Below the pieces are notes generated by a model that saw nothing but the letters and a program-made list of their open reading frames with translations, was not told the origin of the DNA and did no database searches. Positions 24,801 to 28,565 of a DNA stretch of 28,565 nt are shown piece after piece. The first letter of the stretch is position 1, and every line of letters begins with the position of its first letter. Source of the stretch: JAFGDH01 sp964447525 (lineage in GTDB: Archaea; Aenigmatarchaeota; Aenigmatarchaeia; QMZP01; QMZT01); contig CAYUSU010000015.1 of assembly GCA_964447525.1 (NCBI GenBank), positions 1 through 28,565 on the forward strand, read 5' to 3'. The position numbers and the translations under genes are program-made.

Positions 24801-25670
24801 ACCGACTTCAAGACACTGGCCGACAGGACAAATGTGGTCGATGCCGTGCTGGAGAAATCTGGATTCGGGAAAATAGAATTCCTGGAAAACGCCGACTTTA
24901 GCGCTCTGGACCTCGATCAGTACGTTACGATATCCGAAAATTTCATAGAAATAGACACGGACAACCTGCCAGGTCTGAACAAATCGGCCAACCTGACAAT
25001 TCACGATATAGATTACTTGGATCCCGTGATATTCAGGGATGGTCAGGTATGCCCGGTTTCAATCTGCACCAGACTGAATTATTCAAACGGGATCCTGACA
25101 TTCAATGTCACCCAGTTCACTTCGTATTCCGCCGGTCCCAATTCCAACCTGACAATATGGGACGAAACCGACACCGGTATGCCGTATGCAGACCAGACGA
25201 GATATGCCGGCAATCAAACGAAATTCTTTGCCAATTACACTAACATCACCTCCGGGGAGATCATCACGGGGGCCGAATGCAACATAACTTTTGATGATTC
25301 TTCAGCTACCATGGATTATAACAGTTCAGGTTTTTATGATTACAACAGGACATTCTCCGGGTACGGGAATTATTACTATAACATAACGTGCAATGCGACA
25401 GGTTTTGAAAATCTGACAGCGACAGATTACGTTATTATCACTTTGCTGTCCGCCTGCAATCCTCCGGGAGAAGGCGACTGGTTTGTTAACGAGACATGCA
25501 ATCTGTATGATGAGGATTATATGGTTAACGGCAATCTTACGATTGAGTCAAACGGATTCCTGAATATGACAGGAAATACGAACATAACATTCAACGGAAC
25601 CAGCAGATACATTTTCGTCCGGACCGGGGGTGAAATAAACATGTACGATTCCGCCGGATTCAACAAATGA
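21873..25670 (+). CDS. Large membrane-anchored surface protein with TIGR03790-like region and Ig-like domains
   Basis: 1265 residues. The N-terminal helix (GLLILAVTLIAISFYLFFLG, 13-32) anchors the protein; the rest is outside and carries many sequons. Residues about 30-160 are a beta domain, 230-330 a charged, partly helical segment. Residues about 523-873 resemble TIGR03790-type proteins: VLVVANNASPASLNITGYFVTERN, then NYIVTTKGVPLKI, a GYASWGSNDHYD motif, GYVYEPCSSAM and LGWMDIIVGDP. This family shares the general fold logic of C25-like domains. Ig-like beta repeats follow (from about 875; VITLDYPLNGSRIN) and the protein ends in an unusual beta-helix-like repeat (INGNLTIESNGFLNMTGNT type). 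The abrupt end after DSAGFNK may be a frameshift, since another frame stays open past the stop (see findings). Probably adhesion or peptidase-like work at the cell surface; not certain. Confidence 0.85.
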   Translation: MKGMKGEKAVMEGLLILAVTLIAISFYLFFLGSAATTGMAVAAVGNTCEESLDLLLNESSEYVWKMSVPGELRSLMMSGTLTRGGRADVYIDHEGERYLVFGSPGPGETGMNVSFSYDNVTLDSVISFENICTETCALSGFNAGSYKFVFNVINGTLNLTTISYTLSNIFSNETNVSDILKNIAANNTTVVEAEYDEPEQLEAEINRPVRWVIRPGNRITPLPDHASNVSVIKQTGNLKEEVKAGDIRIAHKGRVKSLEEFEIDKRLEELQERLKRSENVSEIGMMIENVDSLRETKQGLVSGEAEDGNTAVLIDDDADSYEIFYETDPPEAAEEEITPYRKMIVISSAFNYTDVLAYTDIPESPRDSIKLYWYIDCIRTDVTRDERIDLKLVDSDGDNLVDRLQWTVPHLSNQTFEVDITILNVQSYPIVGGEWTVRFETSGRADLEIRSVNGTVWHNENEDGDLRFLELKCGEETLDYEWTGDSVLVEGYECNETGYETSRVLTSGKHDLQFRYGIQTAYAHNLAGYYTYDDVLVVANNASPASLNITGYFVTERNINYVVYLNLTTSETIDFSTFNGSIRNPVEEYITDNSLEDVINYIVTTKGVPLKISGTGEDCSGAKSATAASVDSELSLILGPYNISIGNAGLVSNPYHNQNERFNHSKYGIYLVTRLTGYQNDTDSDGIPDDVKNLIDSASSAVSSGNFVLDQDPDWEGITGLNGDLSSAHTALTGKGLNSTLNTNSTFLTDQQDVLGYASWGSNDHYDHLYTTNAKPNNTWANGSLAETYVSTSGRTFTYPPSYGQSLIADLISEGVTGAKGYVYEPCSSAMADVNVLFDRYTEGFSLADSYYMASSYLGWMDIIVGDPKAIAFKETSPPVITLDYPLNGSRINNGTFINFSAFDNEAVDSVWYSNGTGNITINPYSINTSGWVAGEYNMIVYANDTAGNMNSKSCSFIVNDTTGEYPEYMSFDGNTTDFKTLADRTNVVDAVLEKSGFGKIEFLENADFSALDLDQYVTISENFIEIDTDNLPGLNKSANLTIHDIDYLDPVIFRDGQVCPVSICTRLNYSNGILTFNVTQFTSYSAGPNSNLTIWDETDTGMPYADQTRYAGNQTKFFANYTNITSGEIITGAECNITFDDSSATMDYNSSGFYDYNRTFSGYGNYYYNITCNATGFENLTATDYVIITLLSACNPPGEGDWFVNETCNLYDEDYMVNGNLTIESNGFLNMTGNTNITFNGTSRYIFVRTGGEINMYDSAGFNK

Positions 25671-25797
25671 GAGTGAAATCGATAAGCATGCGAATCTTTC
25701 TGATAACAACGGGGCGCTTTGCTTATGTGATGGCAAACAAGGGAACGCGATAAACGGGAGTGTAATTGTGGATAAATATGAGATATTCTCTGTGAGG

Positions 25798-27078
25798 ATG
25801 AAAAAAATGAGGAATGAAATCAGAATCGCATTGATTGTCTGCGTGTCCATTGTTTTTCTTTTTGTGCCCGCGGTATCTGCGTTTAACGTTAGCACGCCAT
25901 CCTACTCCATCGGATCGGTTCATATGGGATTGGTTGGTAATAACGGTTCTACTTCTTCCTATGTTTTTCGTGGCGTGCTGACATACCAGCAACCCGGCAA
26001 TGACTATGTGAATTACACGAGTTATCTTGCAAGCCTTGGTTTTCTTGAAGGTGTTGGTATTTACACTCCCCCGGAAGAGAACCCGCCAAATCCTCCCCCG
26101 GATAACCCGCCGGCACCCTCTGGTCCGTCACCGGGCCTCGGTCCTTCGCCGGCTCCGAGCGAATGCACGTATGACTGGTTATGCACGGAATGGGAACCCT
26201 CGGGATGCCCTGAAAACGGGATGCAGACAAGAACGTGTTCCAACCAGGGAACGTGCACCGGGACGGAGGAGAAACCAGACGAAAGCAGGATCTGCGAATA
26301 TAATCCTCTGGTTAACGTGAGTGATGGCATTCTGGATATCAGGATTAAAATACCGGATTACATCAACATTTCGGATAACGTTTCGTTCCTTATAGACATT
26401 ACCTATCTGATGCCGGGAGAGGCGGACGTCGTTCTTAATTATCTGATCAAGAACAGGTACAACGATATCGTTTATTCTGAGAGGGAGGTTATATCGGTGG
26501 ATGGGGGATTATCCTTCGAGAAGAGCTTCAATTTCAGCGGGCTTGATCCTGAGCAATATCTGATAATAGTGGAGGCAAGTTACGGGGACCATATCGCGGA
26601 TGACGGAAAATCATTCACTTTGCTCAGAAGGGAACTGATGCCGGGAGAGTTCATTCTTATACCTTATGTTAATCTGATTGTCTGGTTATCTATAATAATA
26701 GTGATAATTGTCCTGTTGTGGTTTTTCATATTCAAGTTCAGCCTGAATGATTTCCTGCTGGGAATGAAGGTTCGCCGTGTAAAAAAATCATTAAAGAAAG
26801 TTGATAAAAATATACGGGAATCCAAATACCATAAGGGAGAACACTCTCCGATAATAAAGAGAACAGAACACGGTGTAAGGGTGAGAGCCGGAACCGTGCC
26901 TCATCCCATGAGGGAGAATCATTACATAAAATGGATCGAGATCGAGGCGGACGGAAAGATTTTCAGGAAGTCGCTTAAGCCCGGGGATTCCCCGGTTGCA
27001 GAATTCGAAACCAGCGCCAAAAACATCAGGGCAAGAACAAGCTGCAGCGTGCACGGTATCTGGAAATCCAAATCTTAA
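25798..27078 (+). CDS. Membrane protein with extracellular TSP1-like module and cytoplasmic superoxide-reductase (desulfoferrodoxin-type) domain
   Basis: 426 residues from ATG 25798 (MKKMRNEIRIALIV, a clean signal peptide; GTG 25768 and ATG 25807 are alternatives). Order: signal peptide, a short beta region, a Pro-rich hinge (PPEENPPNPPPDNPP), a Cys-rich TSP1-like module (CTYDWLCTEW...QTRTC), a beta domain, a membrane helix at about 286-316, a very basic juxtamembrane segment, and a final domain of about 80 residues. That domain matches the iron centre II domain of desulfoferrodoxin: His349 (GEHSP), His369 (PHPM), His375 (NHYIKWIE), Cys416 and His419 (CSVHGIW), the five ligands of the Fe(His)4Cys site that reduces superoxide. 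The usual EKH is GEH, so the catalytic Lys is replaced by Glu. The basic segment predicts that this domain faces the cytoplasm. Confidence 0.88.
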   Translation: MKKMRNEIRIALIVCVSIVFLFVPAVSAFNVSTPSYSIGSVHMGLVGNNGSTSSYVFRGVLTYQQPGNDYVNYTSYLASLGFLEGVGIYTPPEENPPNPPPDNPPAPSGPSPGLGPSPAPSECTYDWLCTEWEPSGCPENGMQTRTCSNQGTCTGTEEKPDESRICEYNPLVNVSDGILDIRIKIPDYINISDNVSFLIDITYLMPGEADVVLNYLIKNRYNDIVYSEREVISVDGGLSFEKSFNFSGLDPEQYLIIVEASYGDHIADDGKSFTLLRRELMPGEFILIPYVNLIVWLSIIIVIIVLLWFFIFKFSLNDFLLGMKVRRVKKSLKKVDKNIRESKYHKGEHSPIIKRTEHGVRVRAGTVPHPMRENHYIKWIEIEADGKIFRKSLKPGDSPVAEFETSAKNIRARTSCSVHGIWKSKS

Positions 27079-27110
27079 TAATTTTGTTAGATTTTGTATC
27101 AGGTTATCGC

Positions 27111-27119
27111 TTTTAAGCA
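27111..27119 (+). promoter_or_regulatory. TATA-like element for the second CxxCxxCC gene
   Basis: CTTTTAAGC is about 20-27 bases before the ATG at 27138, matching a leaderless promoter. Confidence 0.4.
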
Positions 27120-27137
27120 ACATTATGAAATATTAAT

Positions 27138-27908
27138 ATGAATAAATGGAGGGAGGATATTAATTGCAGCAAATGCACACGTTGCGGTTTCTGCTGCAGG
27201 AACTGGGACATATATCTTTCCAAGGAAGATATAAGGAAGATTGTCGGACTTAACTACTCCACTGAATATTTCATAAAGCTTGCCCCCCATCCCGTTCTTA
27301 AGATGGTCGGAAAGAAAAGGAACTGCATTTTCCTGAATAATGACGTTAAGTGCGAACTTCATGAAAAGCACGGATACAAATCGAAACCATTCTCCTGCCG
27401 CATATATCCAGAACACGTGAAGAGATCATTCTCCGGAAAGAACGACTATTTGTTTTTCGAACATGGTAAGAAAATCATTACAAGAGACCTTCTGGTCGGA
27501 ATGCTGGACGGACTCAAATGTGCCGGTATTAGCGGTTTTTTTGATATGTTCTCAGAAAAAATGAACATCCTTTTGGATCAGAATGATAGGTTTCTGGATA
27601 TTTTCAACTTTGATGAAGAGAAGAGACCGATGGTCAACAACCCGTTCAGAAAACTGAAACTAAGGTTATGGGTGAGAAAAATCCAGAAGAAGGACATAGA
27701 AGATCTGAAAGCGCTTGGCGGTGGGTTTTTCGATTCAAATGAGTTTATTGAATCAATCCAGAAGATGATCAGAAAAAATAAGATGGTGTATCCGGACCTC
27801 CCGGAAAAGCTCCTGCGGTTCTTCTATCTTCTGAAATACCTGAAACATCTCCCTTACACCGAAGAACTTGTTGAATATATGGAAAGAATAAACCGGAATT
27901 ATCATTAG
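27138..27908 (+). CDS. CxxCxxCC-type (YkgJ-like) metal- or Fe-S-binding protein
   Basis: 256 residues. The N terminus has Cys10, Cys13, Cys16, Cys19-Cys20 (NCSKCTRCGFCC), then Cys63, Cys72 and Cys87 in the diagnostic SKPFSCRIYP motif. This is a textbook YkgJ-family arrangement, thought to bind zinc, iron or an Fe-S cluster. The C-terminal 150 residues are helical, charged and unassigned. It is shorter than the homologue at 17780 and its Cys cluster is closer to the family consensus. It is in the same direction as the tiny zinc-ribbon gene downstream, 45 bases away. Confidence 0.9.
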   Translation: MNKWREDINCSKCTRCGFCCRNWDIYLSKEDIRKIVGLNYSTEYFIKLAPHPVLKMVGKKRNCIFLNNDVKCELHEKHGYKSKPFSCRIYPEHVKRSFSGKNDYLFFEHGKKIITRDLLVGMLDGLKCAGISGFFDMFSEKMNILLDQNDRFLDIFNFDEEKRPMVNNPFRKLKLRLWVRKIQKKDIEDLKALGGGFFDSNEFIESIQKMIRKNKMVYPDLPEKLLRFFYLLKYLKHLPYTEELVEYMERINRNYH

Positions 27909-27953
27909 TTTTTAAATACGCTAGGACAAGATTAGTTAATAAATAGTGATAGT

Positions 27954-28112
27954 ATGCCTACGTTCGATAGATATTGCGACAAATGCGGGATGCCAAGCAA
28001 AAGGCTGGCGAATGTTAACGGGAGAATGCTCTGTGCAAAATGCAGGGGAGTCCATGTGGAAGAGGATGAGGATCTTACGAGAAGAAAGAAACTCAGAAAG
28101 ATGTGGATTTAA
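27954..28112 (+). CDS. Tiny zinc-ribbon protein (52 residues)
   Basis: A 52-codon frame beginning ATGCCTACG. Two CxxC knuckles (Cys8-x2-Cys11, Cys27-x2-Cys30) make a zinc ribbon, followed by an acidic stretch (VEEDEDL) and a basic tail (TRRKKLRKMWI). Such short ribbons often bind RNA, DNA or the ribosome. A TTTTTAAATAC element at about 27909-27919 may be its promoter. The paired CxxC knuckles and charged tail strongly support it as coding; a longer overlapping frame (from 27946) in another register is a shadow. Confidence 0.75.
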   Translation: MPTFDRYCDKCGMPSKRLANVNGRMLCAKCRGVHVEEDEDLTRRKKLRKMWI

Positions 28113-28139
28113 CAAAAGGTTCCCTGTTTGCAAAAAAGA

Positions 28140-28149
28140 ATATAAATAA
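28140..28149 (+). promoter_or_regulatory. TATA box of tRNA-Leu
   Basis: ATATAAATAA about 36-46 bases before the tRNA; initiation about 25 bases on would leave a short leader. A triloop hairpin CGCGT-GAA-ACGCG (28176-28188) spans the leader and the first three tRNA bases. Confidence 0.45.
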
Positions 28150-28207
28150 TTCTTACTTCTATTTATTATCAACGTCGCGTGAAACGCGGGGGTACCCAAG
28201 CGGTCAA

Positions 28208-28220
28208 AAAATTTGGCTAC
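28208..28220 (+). other. tRNA-Leu intron 1 (13 nt, D-loop)
   Basis: Central helix GGTC (28202-28205) with GGCT (28215-28218, two wobble pairs), bulges AAA (28206-28208) and ACA (28219-28221). The join GGTCAA|AGGGG gives a normal D arm. At 13 nt it would be among the smallest archaeal tRNA introns; the inner loop is nearly minimal. Confidence 0.65.
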
Positions 28221-28229
28221 AGGGGCTAG

Positions 28230-28275
28230 AATGCCTAAACAATCGTTTGGCATGGCCAAGTTTAGGTGTGGCTGA
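28230..28275 (+). other. tRNA-Leu intron 2 (30/31): 28230-28259 or 28230-28275
   Basis: The 5' site is fixed: bulge AGA (28228-28230) before the inner helix ATGCC/GGCAT (28231-28235 with 28249-28253). The central 5' strand GGCT (28224-28227) can pair either with GGCC (28254-28257; then bulge AAG, exon from 28260) or with GGCT (28270-28273; then bulge GAG, exon from 28276). So the same 5' site serves two 3' sites, one per anticodon exon. Confidence 0.7.
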
Positions 28276-28285
28276 GTTCAGGTAC
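28254..28285 (+). repeat. Tandem 16-bp imperfect repeat carrying the anticodon exon twice
   Basis: Copy A 28254-28269 GGCCAAGTTTAGGTGT and copy B 28270-28285 GGCTGAGTTCAGGTAC are adjacent and identical at 11 of 16 positions; all five differences are transitions. Each copy carries a 3' splice site, a 7-nt anticodon exon and a 5' splice site for the following intron. Confidence 0.85.
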
Positions 28286-28298
28286 TGGCTGTTGAAAT
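28267..28298 (+). other. tRNA-Leu intron 3 (37/38): 28267-28298 or 28283-28298
   Basis: The 3' site is fixed (central TGAA 28293-28296, bulge ATG 28297-28299). Its partner is TTTA (28261-28264, one U-G pair, bulge GGT) or TTCA (28277-28280, perfect, bulge GGT). With copy B the intron is only 16 nt; with copy A it is 32 nt. Confidence 0.7.
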
Positions 28299-28330
28299 GC
28301 CTAGTAGCTTAGTGCTTTCCAGGGTTCGAA

Positions 28331-28362
28331 TAGCGTTTGCCTTCAAAGGCAGCCGTCGAAAT
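28331..28362 (+). other. tRNA-Leu intron 4 (32 nt, T-loop 59/60)
   Basis: Central helix TTCG (28325-28328) with CGAA (28357-28360), bulges AAT (28329-28331) and ATT (28361-28363). The intron body folds as GCCTT/AAGGC (28339-28343 with 28346-28350). Splicing restores TTCGAAT. Confidence 0.88.
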
Positions 28363-28376
28363 TCCCTGCCCCCGCA

Positions 28377-28565
28377 TATTCATTCTTCTCAAGATAATAG
28401 TTTTGACGATAAATGTTGTTTTACTCATTATTTTAAAACATGTTTTGCGATTACATTCTACTTGAAGCAATTGTTTAATTTTAAACGGTCGCTTCCGTAT
28501 AATTTTTGGTTTTTAAATGATAATTCCACCAGTGTGTTCACTGGTGGTCTAACAAACTAGTTCTA
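28377..28565. other. AT-rich terminal stretch without recognised gene; hairpin near the end
   Basis: No convincing coding sequence. It is AT-rich with T-rich runs after tRNA-Leu. A perfect 9-bp inverted repeat, CCACCAGTG (28526-28534) and CACTGGTGG (28539-28547) around a TGTT loop, could be a terminator or a structured RNA element of the next gene outside the window; no U-run follows it. Confidence 0.4.

Larger units (their letters stand above)
28186..28376 (+). tRNA. tRNA-Leu with four introns and two alternative anticodon exons (UAG or CAG)
   Basis: Acceptor GCGGGGG (28186-28192) pairs with CCCCCGC (28369-28375), discriminator A, as in leucine tRNA. D stem CCC/GGG, type II variable arm AGC/GCT, T arm CAGGG-TTCGAAT-CCCTG. 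Exons: 28186-28207, 28221-28229, a 7-nt anticodon exon, 28299-28330 and 28363-28376: 84 nt in total. The anticodon exon is either 28260-28266 (GTTTAGG, anticodon TAG) or 28276-28282 (GTTCAGG, anticodon CAG). Either one completes the perfect stem CTAGG/CCTAG with a 7-base loop. Both give leucine anticodons. If only one is used in the cell, the other is part of an intron; the sequence does not decide this. Confidence 0.85.

Noticed and set aside
25667..25753. 28-codon frame (MRVKSISMRIFLITT...) between two surface-protein genes
   Set aside because: The ATG overlaps the preceding stop, which could mean coupling, but it is short, has no recognisable motif and the region is equally open in another frame; not supported as a gene.
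27946..28149. 67-codon frame overlapping the tiny zinc-ribbon gene
   Set aside because: A different register over the same bases lacks the paired CxxC knuckles and starts from a poor context; the 52-residue zinc ribbon at 27954 explains the sequence better.
28526..28547. Perfect 9-bp hairpin as an intrinsic terminator
   Set aside because: No T-run follows and archaeal terminators are mostly T-rich without hairpins; kept only as an unexplained structure in the end region.

Overview
The window looks like a piece of an archaeal genome, probably a DPANN-type or related lineage, although the exact group cannot be named from sequence alone. The evidence is: tRNA genes with bulge-helix-bulge (BHB) introns and no encoded CCA; TATA boxes about 25-30 bases ahead of start codons with no leader; a class III (pilin-type) signal peptide; large secreted proteins rich in N-glycosylation sequons and tied to the membrane by single helices; and a ThiS/MoaD-type small protein. 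Three runs of N (3225-3234, 5191-5200, 21411-21510) mark scaffold joins, and each interrupts a gene.

Bases 1-12058 are a surface-protein region. A very large secreted protein (1 to about 5463, broken by two gaps and one apparent frameshift) and a smaller paralogue (8628-11204) share a TPM-like N-terminal domain and a gingipain-like (C25, caspase-fold) domain. The paralogue keeps the His/Cys pair; the large one has Ser where Cys should be. Between them on the minus strand lie a class III signal-peptide protein and a secreted or lipid-anchored protein. A membrane-anchored Ig-like protein is translationally coupled to the paralogue.

Bases 12059-15240 hold a two-gene operon (ThiS/MoaD-like protein and Nudix hydrolase), a coiled-coil membrane protein and four tRNA genes. 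tRNA-Ser(CGA) has three introns, tRNA-Val(CAC) none, tRNA-Val(GAC) one and tRNA-Glu(UUC) two. A LAGLIDADG homing endonuclease gene, much more AT-rich than its surroundings, runs antisense into tRNA-Val(GAC).

Bases 15241-19051 carry housekeeping-type genes: an acidic zinc-ribbon protein, a DEAD-box RNA helicase, a one-domain asparaginase-like protein and a CxxCxxCC-type metal-binding protein. Bases 19187-27078 are a second surface cluster: an Asp-box repeat protein, a 1265-residue protein with a TIGR03790-like region, and a membrane protein with a superoxide-reductase (desulfoferrodoxin-type) domain on its cytoplasmic tail. A second CxxCxxCC protein and a tiny zinc ribbon follow.

The most remarkable element is the last tRNA gene, tRNA-Leu (28186-28376). 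It needs four introns removed (D-loop, 30/31, 37/38, T-loop 59/60) to make an 84-nt tRNA. The 7-nt anticodon exon occurs twice in a tandem 16-bp imperfect repeat, once with anticodon UAG and once with CAG. Both copies can form the BHB structures needed on each side, so one gene could yield two leucine isoacceptors by mutually exclusive splicing. This is an inference from base pairing and needs RNA evidence.
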